DNA from: Eriocheir sinensis
Lineage: Eukaryota > Arthropoda > Malacostraca > Decapoda > Varunidae
Length of the DNA stretch: 64,000 nucleotides
Assembly: GCF_024679095.1 (NCBI RefSeq)
Contig: NW_026111614.1
Location: 203,501 to 267,500, forward strand
Direction of reading: 5' to 3'
Below, one piece after another: positions 15,501 to 27,652 of the stretch. The position numbers and the translations under genes are program-made. Every line of letters begins with the position of its first letter. Within the stretch, counting starts at the first letter, position 1. Below the pieces are notes generated by a model. The model was given only the letters and a program-made list of their open reading frames with translations. It made no database searches and was not told where the DNA came from.

Positions 15501-17160
15501 CACCGCCGGGCACACACACACAACAACAGACACCACCGCCGGGCACACACACAACAATAAACACCACCGCCGGGCACACACACAACAACAAACACCACCG
15601 CCGGGCACACACACACAACAACAAACACCACCGCCGGGCACACGCACACAACAACAAACACCACAGCCGGGCACACGCACACAACAACAAACACCACCGC
15701 CGGGCACACACACACAACAACAAACACCACCGCCAATCACACACACACAACAACAAACACCACCGCCGGGCACACACACACAACAACAAACACCATCGCC
15801 AAGCACACACACACAACAACAAACACCACCGCCGGGCACACACACACAACAACACACCATCGCCACACACACACAACAACAAACACCACCGCCACACGCA
15901 CACACAACAACAAACACCACAACCAGGCACACACGCACACAGCAACAAACACCACTGCCGGGCACAAGCACACACAAAGAAACACCACCGCCGGGCACAC
16001 ACACACACACAACAACAAACACCACCACCGGGCACACGCACACAACAACAGACACCACCGCCGGGCACACACAAACAACAACAAACACCACCGCCGGGCA
16101 CACACACACACAAACACAAACACCACCGCCGGGCACACGCACACAACAACACACAACACCGCAGGGCACACACACACAAAAACAGACACCACCGCCGGGC
16201 ACACACACACAATAACAGACACCACCGCCAGGCACACACACACCAAAAAACACCACAGCCGGGCACACACACAAACAGACTCCACCGCCGCGCACACACA
16301 CACAACAACAGACACCACCGCCAGGCACACACACACAACAACAACCACAGCCGGGCACACACACACAACAACAGACACCATCACCGGGTACACACACACA
16401 ACAACAAACACCACCGCAGGACACAAACACACAACAACAGACACCACCGCCGAGCACACACACAACAACAGACACCACGGCGGGGCACACACACACAACA
16501 GACACCACCGCCGAGCACACACACACAACAACAAACACCACCGCCGGGCACACACACACAACAACAGACACCACCGCCAAACACACACACAACAACAAAC
16601 ACCACCGCCGGGCACACACACACAACAACAGACACCACCGCTGGGCACACACACACAACAACAGACACCACCGCCAAGCACACACACACAACAACAGACA
16701 CCATCACCGGGCACACACACAACAACAAACACAACCGCCAGGATACACACAACAACAGACACCACCGCCGGGCTCACACACAACAACAGACACCACCGCC
16801 GCGCACACACACACAACAACAAACACCACCGCCAAGCACACACACACAACAACAAACACCATCACCGGGTACACACACACAACAACAAACACCACCGCCA
16901 AGCACAAACACACAACAACAGACACCACCGCCGAGCACAAACACACAACAACAGACACCACCGCCGGGCACACACACACAACAACAAACACCACCGCCGG
17001 GCACACACACACAACAACACAAACCACCGCGGGGCACACACACAACAACAAACACCACCGCCGGGCACACACACACAACAACAAACACCACCGCCGGGCA
17101 CACACACACAACAACAAACACCACCGCCGGGCACACGCACACAACAACAAACACCACCGC
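6551..17160 (+). repeat. 10.6-kb array of a ~33-bp A/C-rich minisatellite
   Basis: Roughly 320 tandem copies of a unit built from CAACAACAGACACCACCGCC followed by GGGCACACACACA. Length varies (about 28-38 bp) mainly through the number of CA steps and of AAC triplets. Frequent variants are GGGTACACACACAG, GAGCACAC, ACCATCACCGGG and CAGGACACAC. The plus strand is almost free of T and has G only in the GCCGGGC core. The array starts and ends inside satellite monomers (CATTCCTACACACAC and CACCGCCTTCTGATT), so it appears to have expanded within one. Rare marker variants recur at long distance (see findings). Because 33 bp is 11 codons, every frame stays open for long stretches on both strands; none of these frames is taken as a gene. 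Confidence 0.97.
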
Positions 17161-19545
17161 CTTCTGATTATCTAGGACTGAGCCGGTGAGTGCCACCTTC
17201 CTACACCTTCACCTCCCTACATAATCAGGTTACTGGAGTCCAGCATTTCACTAGCATAGTTTTAACATCCCCAAGCCTCTCTGCAGCACATGACACCTTC
17301 TGAGTCCCTAACACATAACCAGAGAGTGCCACCTTCCTACACCTACACCTTCCTACAGAGTCAGATTAGTGCAGTCCTGCCTTTCACTAGCATCGTTATA
17401 ACACCTCCAAGCCTCTCTGCAGCACACGGCACCTTCTGCTTCCCTAGCACTGACCTTGAGAGTGCCATCTTCCTACACCTTCTCCTTCCTACAGGGTCAG
17501 ATTAGTGCGGTCCTGCCTTTCACTAGCATCGTTATAACACCTCAAGCCCCTCTGCAGCACACATGGCACCTTCTGATTCTCTTAGCACTGAGCCAGAGAG
17601 TGCCACCTTCTTACAGGTTAGATTAGTGTTGTCCAGCCTTTCACTATCATATTTATATCACTTCCAAGCCTCTCTGCAGCACATGACACCCTTCTGATTC
17701 CCTAGCACTGACCTTGAGAGTGCCATCTTCCCACACCTTCTCCTTCCTAAGGGGTCAGATTAGTGCAGTCCAGCGTTTCACTAGCATAGTTATAAAACTT
17801 CCAAGCTACTCACTTAGCACATGACACCTTTTTGATTCACTAGCCCTGAGCCAGAGAGTGCCACCTTCTTACAGAGTTACATTAGTGTTGTCCAGCCTTT
17901 CACTATCATATTTATATCACTTCCAAGCTCTCTCTGCAGCACATGACACCTTCTGATTCCTAACCCTGTGCCAGAGAGTGCCACTTTCCTAAACTTTCAG
18001 CTTTTACAGGGTCAGATTAGTTCAGCTGCAAGCCTCTCATTAGTGCATGTTATAACACCCTCCAAAGAGCCTTTCTGCAGCATCATGACACCTTCTGATT
18101 CCTTAGCACTGACCTTGAGAGTGCCATCTTTCTACACCTTCTCCTTCCTAAGGGTCCGAATTAGAGCAGTCCAGCGTTCCCACTAACGCATAGTTATAAA
18201 CCTTCCAAGCTACTCTGTAGCACATGACACCTTCTGATTCCCCTAGCACTGAGATTGATCCTTTCACACCTGTACCTTTCCTACAGGCTGTCAGATTAGT
18301 GCAGTCCATCCCTTTCACTAATATAGTTATAACACTTCCAAGCTGCCTGCAGCACATGACACGCTTCTCTGATTCCTAGCACGGTACAGAGCCAGATAGT
18401 GCCAACACTAGACCTTCACCTTCCTACAACCTCAGAAAAGTGCAGTCCAGCCTTTTCACTAGCATTAGTTATATCACCTCCAAGCCTCCCCCCTGCCCGC
18501 ACATGACACATTCTAATTTCCTAGCACAGTGCTTGGCAGTGCCACCTTCCTACATCTTCACTTTCGTAGTTACAGGGTCAGATTAGTACAGTCCAGCCTC
18601 TCAGCAGCATAATTATAACACCTCCAAGTCTCTCTCCTTGGCAGCACATGACACATTCTGATTCCCTAGCACTAAGCCAGAGAGTCCCACGTTCCTAAGC
18701 ACCTTCACCTTCGTCCACGATTAGTGCAGTCCACTTTCACTAACATAGCTGTAACACCTCCGGGAAGCCTCTCTGCAGCATATACGACCTTTTGATTCCC
18801 TTTGAGCCAGAGAGTGCCACATTCCCACAGGTCAGATTAGTGCTGTCCAGCCTTTCTTCACTAGCATAGCTGGTAACACCTCCAGCTTCCCCCTCTGCAG
18901 CATATGACGACCTTTTGATTCCCCTTTGAGCCAAAGAGTGCCACCTTCCTAGAACTTCACCTTCCTAGGAGAGCCAGATTATGTGCAGTCCAGTCGTTCA
19001 CTATCATAGTTATAACACCTCTATAAGCCTCCCTCTGCAGCACATGACACCTCTCTCAGATTCCCTATCACTGAGCTTGAGAATGCCACTTTCTACAGGG
19101 TTAGATTAGGTGCAGCAGTCCAAAGCATTTCACTAGCATATATATAACACCTCCAAGCCTCTGCAGCACATGGCACCTTCTGATTCCTAGCACTGAGCTT
19201 TTCAGAGACACGCCACTCTTCCTACACCTTCACCTTTTTACAGGTCATTGAAGAATAGTGCAGTCTAGCCAATCACTAGCATACAGTTATAACACTCTCC
19301 AAGCTTCCCATTGCCCCATTGCACATGGCACCTTCTTTTTCCTGAGCATTGAGCCAGAGAGTGCCACATTCACTGCAGTGGTCAGATTAGTGCTGTCCAG
19401 CCTTTCACTAGCATAGGTATAACACATACAAGCCTCTCTGCAGCACATGACACCTTCTGATTCCTATGAATGAGCCAGATAGTGCCACCCTTTCTGGTTG
19501 ACAGTGTCAGATTACTGCAGTCCAGCTGTTGTATAGTCATTACAC
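17161..19545 (+). repeat. 136-bp satellite, block 3 (indel-rich)
   Basis: About 18 monomers of the 136-bp satellite. From about 17900 onward the monomers carry many extra or missing single and double bases and short insertions (for example CTCCGGGAAGCCTC, TAGCACGGTACAGAGCC, CTCTCTCAGATTCCC) that are not seen in the other blocks. The block ends at the second gag copy. Confidence 0.93.
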
Positions 19546-20668
19546 CTCAAGCGGGCACCGAAGCATCATTGAGCAGCGCCGGAACAGCAATCCGAGGATA
19601 CATGTACTGCCAAGGCCCGAGGATCGGACATTTCCCTGTCGGGCCTCTTTATAGAATACATCGCAACTTTCGCTCCTTCATTCGTGTGTCATTCACTCAC
19701 TCAACACGTGGCATGACGAGGATGGATTCTGAAGGAATCAAAGTGAAACCCTGGAGACGAGAATGGGGAGCAATAATTGAGCAATGCGTGGGAGTGTACT
19801 CAGAGGGAGAAGATTTCTTGAGGCCTATACAGAAAGGTTCGAAGAGTTCCTGGAGGTCAGAAATATCACCGAGGAGAATCGGAACGGGCGTTGTTCCTGA
19901 CTGTCTGCGGCCCGACGGTGTATCCAATTACTGAGGAACCTGTGCGCCCTGGGAAACCCTCTGAGAGGATGAACACTGAATGAATTGATTCGTCTCGCTA
20001 CCCAGCACTATGCGCCCAAAGTTTCAGTGGTGGTGGAAAGGTTCAAATTCAACTCTGAAAATCAAAGGAAACCCTGATAATCAGTTAAGTTACGTGGCAG
20101 AACTGAAGAGGAAAGCTTCCAACTGCAGCCTTTGGGGAAACTTAACAGAGCAGCAGCTTCGAGAAAGATTCGTCTGGTGGAGTGTCGAGCGAACGGATCC
20201 GGCGGAAGCTGTTACGAGAGGGCGACGACTTAACTTGGGAAAAAGCGTTTGCAAAACTGGCATTATCGATGGAGGCAGCAACCACGGAGGCGAAGGTGCT
20301 GGAGGACAAAGAAGCCCAGGCCGAATAACAGAGGAGCCGCTGCGAACGAAGCCGGGGACCAGAAAAAACAACGACAGGTGGGACAAGGCCAAGGTTGTAT
20401 GTGTCAAATGGGCGCACGTACTTGCCTCTGTGAGGGGGCACGTAGTAGTGTAGCTTGTAATCGGTGTGGCAGTAGTTACCACAAGGCAACGGAGTGCCCA
20501 TTTAAGGATAGGGAATGCTTCAGGTGTAGTCGTAAAGGCCACACCAGGCGAATGTAATGTGTCGACGGCGAGGCAGAGTAAATAGCGTGGATGATGAGGA
20601 GCAAGAGATTAGTGATGAGGAAGAGAGGGTGGAGGTGTCATATTTCCACAGCTGCCTGGACAGCAGCC
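19546..20668 (+). pseudogene. Ty3/gypsy-type gag fragment, copy 2
   Basis: Longer copy of the gag relic at 1-662. It adds about 440 bp upstream that encode the gag N-terminal part in shifting frames: a start-like MTRMDSEGIKVKPWRREW near 19718 and further gag pieces up to about 19985. It then repeats the capsid and zinc-knuckle region (CNRCGSSYHKATEC near 20456). Small indels break the frame at several places (for example near 20090, 20245 and 20395) beyond the second-knuckle frameshift shared with copy 1. The right junction with satellite (CAGCTGCCTGGAC, CAGCCTGGAT, then the monomer) matches that of copy 1, so the gag-satellite unit was duplicated as genomic DNA. No LTR, primer-binding site or pol was recognised. 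Confidence 0.78.
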
Positions 20669-22929
20669 TGGATAGCACCTCCAAGCCTCTCTGCAGCACA
20701 TGACACCTGATTCCCTAGCACTGAACCAGAGAGTGCCACCTTCCTACACCTTTACTTTCCTACAGGGTCAGATAAGTGAAGTGCAACCATTCATTAGCAT
20801 AGTTATGACACCTCCAAGCCTCTATGTAGCACATGACACCTTCTGATTTCCTAGCACAGAGCTTCAGAGTGCCACCTTCCGACACTGTCACCTTCCTTCA
20901 GGATCAGATTGGTGGAGTCCAGCCTTCACCAACATAATTATAACACTTCCAAACCCCTCTGCAACACTTGACACCATCGGATGCCCGACCACTGAGTTTG
21001 AAAGTGCCACCTTCCTACACCTTCACCTTCCTACAGGGTCAGATTAGTGCAGTCCAGCCTTTCAGTAGTATAGTTATAACACCTCCAAGCCTTTCAGCAG
21101 TACATGACACCTTTTGATTCCCTAGCACTGAGCCAGAGAGTGCCATCTTCGTATAGGGTCAGGTTAGTGAAGTCTAGATTTTCATTACCATAGTTATAAC
21201 ACCTCCAAGCCTTTCTGCAGTACATGACAACTTTTGATTCCCTAGCACTAACCCAGAGAGTGCAACCTTCGTACAGGGTCAGATAAGTGCAGTCCAGCCT
21301 TTCACTAGCATAGTTATAACACCTTCAAGCCTCTCTGCACCACATGCCACCTTCTGATTCCATAAAACTGAGCCAGAGAGTGACACCTTCCTACACTTTC
21401 ACCTTCCTACATGGTGAGATTAGTGCAGTCTTGCCTTTCACTATAATAGTTATAACACCTCCAAGCCTTTCTGCAGCACATGACACCTGATTCCATAGTA
21501 CTGTGCCTGAGAGTGCCACCTTCCTAAACCTTCACATTACTTCAGTGACAGATTAGTGTAGGCAAGCCTCTCACTAACATAGCTATAACACCTCTAAGCC
21601 TCTCTGCAGCACATGGCACCTTCTGTTTCCTTAGCACTGAGCCAGAGAGTGCCACCTTCCTGCACCTTCACCTTCCTAGAGGGCGAGATTAGTGCGGTCC
21701 AGTCGTTCACTATCATAATTATAACACCTCCAAGCCTCTCTGCAGCACATGTCACCTTCTTTTTCCTGAGCATTGAGACAGAGAGTGCCACCTTCCTGCA
21801 GGTCAGATTAGTGCAGTCCAGCCTTTCACTAGCATAGTTATAACACCTCCAAGGCTCTCTTCAGCACATGGCACCTTTTGATTCCCTAGCACTGAACCAG
21901 AGAGTGCCACCTTCATACAATGTCAAATTAATGCTATCTAGCTTTCACTAGCATATTTATAACAACTCCGAGCCTCTCTGTAGCACCTGCCACCTGATTA
22001 GCTAGCACTGAGCTTGAGAGTTTCACCTTCATACACCTTCTCCTTCCTAAAGGGTCACATTAGTGCAATCCAGCATTTCTCTATCATTACTATAACACCT
22101 CAAAGCCTCTCTGCAGCACATGGCACCTTCTGATTCCCAAGCACTGAGCTTGAGAGTGCCACCTTCCTACACATTCACCTTCCTACAGGGTCAGTCCAGT
22201 GCAATCCAGCATTTCTCTATCATTGTTATAACACCTCCAAGCCTCTCTGCAGCACATGACAAATTGTGATTCCCAAGCACTGAGCTTGAGAGTGCCACCT
22301 TTCTACACATTCACCTTCCTACAGGGTCAGATTTGTGCAGTCCAACCTTTCACAAGCATAGTTATAACACCTCCAAGCCTCTCTACAGCTCATGACACCT
22401 TCTAATTCCCTAGCACTGAGCCTTAGAGTGACACTTTCCTACAGGGTCAGATTAATGCAGTCCAGCCTTTCACTAACATAGTAATAACACCTCCAAGCCT
22501 CTCTGCAGCACATGACACTTTCTGATTCCTTAGTACTCAGCCAGTGAGTGTCACCTTCCTACATCTTCATCTTCCACAGGTCAGATTAGTGCAGTCTAGC
22601 CTTCCACTAGAATAGTTGTAAAACCACCAAACCTCTCTGCAGCAAGTGACACTTTCTGATTCCCTAGCACAGAGCCAGAGAGTGCCACCTTCCTACTGGA
22701 ATAGAATAGTGCCGTCCAGCTTTTCTCTAGAATTGTTATAACACCTCCAAGCCTCTCTGCAGCACATGACACCTTCTGTTTCCCTAGCACTGAAAGAGTG
22801 AGTACCACCTACCTACAAGCTCAGAATAGTGCAGTCGAGCCATCACTAGCATAACTATAAGCCTCTCTGCAGCACATGACTCCTTCAGTTTCCCTAGCAC
22901 TGAGCCAAAGAGTGCCACCTCTGATTCCC
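20669..22929 (+). repeat. 136-bp satellite, block 4
   Basis: About 17 monomers of the 136-bp satellite, of ordinary quality. The first monomers after the gag junction follow the same order as those at 663-900, so the duplication extends into the satellite. The block ends at the Academ insertion in the monomer segment TCTGATTCCCTAC. Confidence 0.95.
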
Positions 22930-22932
22930 TAC

Positions 22933-23083
22933 TAGTCCAGTCCCTTAGGGGAAGGATTGTGCACATTGGTGCAAAAGCATGAAAATTGGCACACTTATAG
23001 TTTAAGACCTGCGGAATTAAAATCTGCCGGGCGCCAGAACCAAAATTCAATGAGGTCGCCATATTTGGCAAAACAAAATGGCC
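22933..23083 (+). repeat. Left terminal inverted repeat of the Academ-like element
   Basis: Imperfect inverted repeat of the segment 28285-28432. The outer 19 bases match exactly; inner blocks are separated by small indels (for example 9-10 extra bases on the right side after the GGGG run). Blocks such as GCCGGGCGCCA and CCATATT are kept. TIRs are normally the transposase binding and cleavage sites. Confidence 0.85.
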
Positions 23084-23451
23084 GCGGCCGAACACATAAT
23101 TTTTCCATTTCCAGTGAACAGAATGAACAGAAAGTCACAAATTTCTACAAAAAAAAAAAAACATTCCTACGATTGTTCACATCAAAAAGTGTAAATTTGG
23201 CATTGGATTTACTTTGAAATTGACAGAGATAATCATTTTGGAAAATCCAAGATGGCCACCGCATGAAATTGAATGTTGCATACTTTTGACGTTTTGAGGC
23301 AGATGATAGTGCAAAAATGGGTTTCACGGTTTTTTAAATATCAAGGTTTGCATATTCTAACTCATATTTTGCCTGAAGGACCAAGTTAACATATATTAGC
23401 AATGAAAAATAAACCTCGAGCTTAGTCAAAACTTTCTTTTATTGTTGCAGC

Positions 23452-25251
23452 ATGATGGAGGCCATCAACTGGGACCTGTGCTGTCTCTGTCAAGGAAAAA
23501 AGGATGACCGACTCCAAACTCCAAAGAATGAAGGTCTTACTTCTCTAGAGAGAGACCTGAATGGATTTAAGTCCATTGGTGTTGTTCCGTCCGGAATGAA
23601 AGTGTCATGGGCCCAGCTTGATGGAGGCCAAGGTATTGCATCAACACTGAAATCTCACAATGCCAAATATCACAAAGTGTGCAGAAGCTACTGCAGTTCT
23701 TCTCGCTTGCATCGAGTCACTGAAAGGGAGGATTCAGGGGACCAAGTTTCACCTAAGAAGCTCCGTTCCTGCTCCACACCAAGTTCTGCTGATAAGTCTC
23801 CCTGTTGTGTAGTATGCGAGGGACAGGACTGTCATAATCTGCATAAGGTTGCCACTGATAATGTGGACAGTAACCTGAAGAGTTGGGCCAAGACAACCAA
23901 GAACTTCCAGCTTCTGGGCAGGCTGATTGCTCAGGCAGCAGATGCTCACGCTGCTGACACATACTACCATCTCCAGTGCTACACCCAACTGCGAAACTCG
24001 GCCCAAGCCAAGAAACGCAAGACATCTGCAGGTCCCTTGGAGCCTCACTTCAATTCTATTGCCATAGCAGAAATTGTGGCTTTGGTTGAGGACTCTGAGG
24101 ATTCAGTCTTCAAGGTGTCTGCACTGCGGCAGTTCTACAGAACAGTGATGGAAGACCAGGGAGCTCCTTGTTCTGATACTCGCGAACCACATTCCACTCG
24201 ATTCAAGGAGTATCTTCTGAAGCTCCTTCCTGAGTGGACAGACTTCTCTCAAGGCAAGGAAGTCTACATCTCCAGCAACCAGAAGGTTGGACATCTGCTA
24301 GCTGATGCTCACAAGTCTCAGGCAGTTAGTCAGGATGATGCTTTGCTGTTGATGCGTGCAGCAGTTGTCCTCCGGAAATGTTGCCTCCAAAGACAAGAAC
24401 CTTTCACTGGTTCATTTGGCCCTGATTCTCTAACATCTCCTGTCCCTGGACAGTTGAGCAGCTTCATTAACATCCTTCTCCAGGGTCCCTCGATCTTGCA
24501 TAAACATAACAATGATGAGCTGCAGGGGCAGGTACATGGCAGAGCAAGAGTTGCAAGTGCCATTGCCCAGCAGATCATTTACAACACTTGCAGTGGTTCA
24601 CACCATACCACAACGTCTGCCAATATACGTCACAACAAAGACCGTGAAACTCCCTTTCCTCTGTACCTGGGTCTAAAACTACATGGCGAGGGCAGACAGA
24701 AAAAGCAGATCAGCAATGCCAATGCTTTTGGCATGTCTGTGTCCTACAAACGTGTCATGGAGGTCAAGCGCTCCATGGCACAAGCTGTAGTCAAACAGTT
24801 CGTCAGTGATGGAGTTGTGCTTCCCACCAACATACGCAAAGATGTGTTTGTGACATTTGACGTGGACAACTTGGACAGCAAAAACCAAGGTAACTTCTCC
24901 CAAGACGAGTTCCACGGCACTGCTATCAGTGTAACAAACCACCTGTCTAGGGACAACCTCGGTGTCGAAAGACCTTGTGTCCAAATTGACCCTGCAGACA
25001 CTTCTTTGCCACAGCTACCTGACTCTTACTTAGTAGTTCAGCCAGCAGAGTTAACAAGAAATGATTTGTTTGTACCAAGTTCACCAGATCTTGATTGCCG
25101 GCCATCTCACAATCAGTTACACGGAGCAAAAGTCAAGGATGAATCTTGGATGGCACACGTCTCCACACAGCTGAACCATGACACCTTGGCAGAAGGTGAA
25201 GTCATCACCTGGTCAGGCTATAATGCCAGGCTCATGGTGACGACTCTGTAA
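23452..25251 (+). pseudogene. Academ-like transposase, part A (zinc-binding N-terminal region)
   Basis: 599-residue open frame, first of three frame fragments of one transposon protein. Residues 10-176 hold paired Cys/His motifs: C10-x2-C13, H74-x2-C77, C119-x2-C122 and H173-x2-C176, probably two zinc-binding folds for DNA contact. A basic stretch (KKRK, about 187-190) follows. The rest (about 200-599) has no motif I can name. A splice acceptor-like TTTTATTGTTGCAG ends just before the start codons at 23452 and 23455, so a 5' non-coding exon and intron are likely. The frame stops at TAA after MVTTL, but the reading continues in the next frame (KPRAVVGVLPLF) without loss of sequence, so a 1-2 base indel near 25240-25250 broke the gene. 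Similar zinc-motif spacing occurs in the protein at 56520-57419. Confidence 0.8.
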
Positions 25252-26678
25252 AGCCCAGGGCAGTCGTAGGTGTTCTGCCACTTTTTCCCGATAAAGCAGC
25301 ATCACCTTCTATGATGAAGCACGCCATGCATCTAGCAATCCAAGACACAGCGTTCCTCAACTCTGGGCAAACCCCTCTCCGTGTTGCTGACCAACCTCTG
25401 AATGCAATTGCCAAAAATCTCCAGTCGACCTACCCCGAGACACTGGGTGAGGATAAGCTAGTCATGATGATGGGCGCATTGCACATAGAGGACAAGATGC
25501 AACAGATGGTTGGTAAGTTGCTGCGGGACTCTGGGTGGAGCAACATCCTTTCTCAGGCCCAGATACTCACATCTGGCCGGGCCCAGTCTGCGCTGGACGA
25601 GCATCACATTAAGCGTACCCGCTATGCTCACCAGGTCTCTCTCATGGGTCTCTATCTCCTCAGAGAGAAGGCTTACTCCAACTACTGCTCCAGTGTTCAA
25701 GGTCCTCCAGAGCCTCTAGAGATGTGGCAGCAAAGGTCTAAGACTGGAAACCCAATGTTTATGTTCTGGTCCACTGTCATGGACCTGGAGCTTCTCATGT
25801 GTCGTTTTGTGCGGTCTCTCCGTGAGGGAGACTTCCCGTTGTATGTCCAGGTCTGTGATGAACTCTGCTCCTGGTTCCATGTGATGGACCACACCAACTA
25901 TGCTCGCTGGCTCCCAGTTCATGTCCGCGATATGGTCCAGTTACCAAGGAAGCACCCACAGGTATATCAGCAGTTTCTCAAGGGGAACTTTGTTGTCCAG
26001 AGATCATCTCACAAGTTCAGCCTCATGGCTAAGGAACAATCCCATGAGCAGTCAAACAAGGCCCTACAGATGCATGGTGGTGCAGCTGGTCTGTATGAAA
26101 AGCCCGAGGCCCTCACTCTGTTCATGCTAGCGGGTCCCGACTGCAGTCGATGCATTGACGAGTTTGAGGCATTGCTGGACACACCAAACTCAAGCACTGC
26201 ACATCATGAAAAGGCAGCTGCTTTGCAGACCAAGTACAGGAAAGATGTGCTGTCATTCACTGAGACAGCTGAACAGCTGGGTAATCCATTCAACGATGGC
26301 AAAGACCTTCTGGCTCTTCATACTCAAGAGGTAATGGGAGACGAAATTGTTTCATCTCTTTCTCACCTGCATGAGCTAGGCAAAGACTTACATGCTAAAT
26401 TTGTTGTGCAGATTCTAGACCAAACAGTCTTGCCTATAACAAACACTCTGAAACGTCAGAAGGTCCTGACATTTGACAATCGTCCAGTCAAAACCAAAAA
26501 GGGAAGCAAAGTGGGCACTGCTCAGAGAAATGCCTCCCTCATAACCCAGCTGTTTCTGTCCTTGCAATCTCGACCTGATGCAGACATGAAAGACTTCTTT
26601 CGATATGAGAATCAAAAGATCCACCAAGCCTCTCAGATCAAGGGTCATTACGACCTACAAACAAGGCAGACATTCTAG
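25248..26678 (+). pseudogene. Academ-like transposase, part B (central region)
   Basis: Continuation of the protein in a second frame, open from about 25248. The first in-frame Met is at 25311, but the protein surely did not start there, because the frame picks up directly from part A. Characteristic segments are TPLRVADQPLNAIAKN, GEDKLVMMMGALHIEDKM, LLRDSGWSNILSQA, GRAQSALDEHHIKRTRYAHQV and LRCRFVRSLREGD-type helices around 25800. The DQP and MMG-LHIE signatures recur in uncharacterised transposon-like proteins of many invertebrates (recall, not searched). The fragment ends at TAG (26676-26678), where the sense passes to part C with another small frameshift near 26660. Function is presumably part of the transposase catalytic or DNA-binding body; no residue-level role can be assigned. 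Confidence 0.75.
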
Positions 26679-26683
26679 AGTGC

Positions 26684-27652
26684 TTGGAGGCACCAACTGG
26701 TCGCTCAGCTGCGGCTAAAACAGCTACAGTTGTTGTATTTGACATGGCCGCTGTTGTACATATGGTTCGGCCTACCAAAGCCCATACCTTCTTTGACTAC
26801 GTACCACAGCATCTGGTTCCATTTCTGAAAGCACATGTGAGCCAGTCTACCACACGAATCGATGCAGTGTGGGACACCTATCCAGAGGTAAACCTGAAAA
26901 CTCTGACACATCAGCGTCGTGGTCTAGGCCAGCGCACCAGGATAGGGGACGGGCGCACTCGCATTCCAAAGCAGGACTGGAATACTGCGTTCCTAACAAA
27001 CATTGACAACAAGAGGGAACTGTTCCCCTTCTTGAGTGCTCAACTTGTAAAGCAGGACCTGGGTGGGAGGCTTGTCCTAAGTACTGCCATGGAGAATGTT
27101 CTCTCCAACAAACGTCACAACGTGTCTGGCCTTCAGCCTTGCAACCACAGTGAAGCTGACACCAGGATAATGCTGCACCTTGCCCACGCCTCACAACAGG
27201 GTCACAAGGTTGCTTTGGTCCGTACAGTGGACAGTGATGTTGTCATTCTGGCAATCCACTTCTTTGCTTCATTTGGCCTCTCTGAGTTATGGATCTGCCT
27301 TGGCAGTGGGAAGAAGACACGTGACATTCCCATCCACACTCTGTCTGCACAGCTAGGACCATCAAGATGCAGTGCTCTCCCACTATTCCACGCAGTGACA
27401 GGCTGTGACACTGTCTCACAATTCTTGGGATGTGGCAAAAAGACAGCCTGGTCAGCCTGGCAGAATACCTCGGGAATGACAGAGACTCTGGTAGCCCTCA
27501 CTAGAGACCCGCATGAGCTCAGCCTTGAATCTCAACACATGCACAAGCTAGAACGCTTTGTCGTAGTCATGTACAGCAAGAGCTGTGGCCTGGAAGGAGT
27601 CAATGAAGCAAGGCATAAACTGTTCACCAGCGGGAAGAAGATTTATTGGTGA
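26684..27652 (+). pseudogene. Academ-like transposase, part C (XPG/FEN-like nuclease domain)
   Basis: Third frame of the same protein, open from about 26660 (KADILECLEAPTG). The acidic residues of an XPG/FEN structure-specific nuclease appear in order: D20 (VVVFDMAAVVHM), D60 (TRIDAVWDTYP), E157 and D159 (NHSEADTRIMLH), D183 and D185 (TVDSDVVILA) and D242 (AVTGCDTVSQFLGCGKK). This order is that of the metal-binding carboxylates of the family, so the nuclease residues are conserved although the gene is broken upstream. The frame ends at TGA 27650-27652, overlapping a splice donor-like GTGAGC (27649), so the last codons may lie in another exon. Recall of the Academ superfamily (XPG-like nuclease in the transposase) supports the name. 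Confidence 0.78.

Noticed and set aside
6551..17160. CRISPR-like array
   Set aside because: Units are contiguous without unique spacers, the unit length varies with CA number, and the context is a eukaryotic genome.
6493..17196. Very long open frames (up to 981 residues, Cys/Val-rich on the minus strand, Thr/His-rich on the plus strand)
   Set aside because: They follow from a 33-bp repeat (11 codons) that lacks stop triplets in several frames. Many frames on both strands are open at once, which is not a coding signature.
22957..23217. Small open frames in the Academ-like element's 5' part
   Set aside because: They lie in the TIR and presumed 5' untranslated/intron region and show no motif or codon bias.
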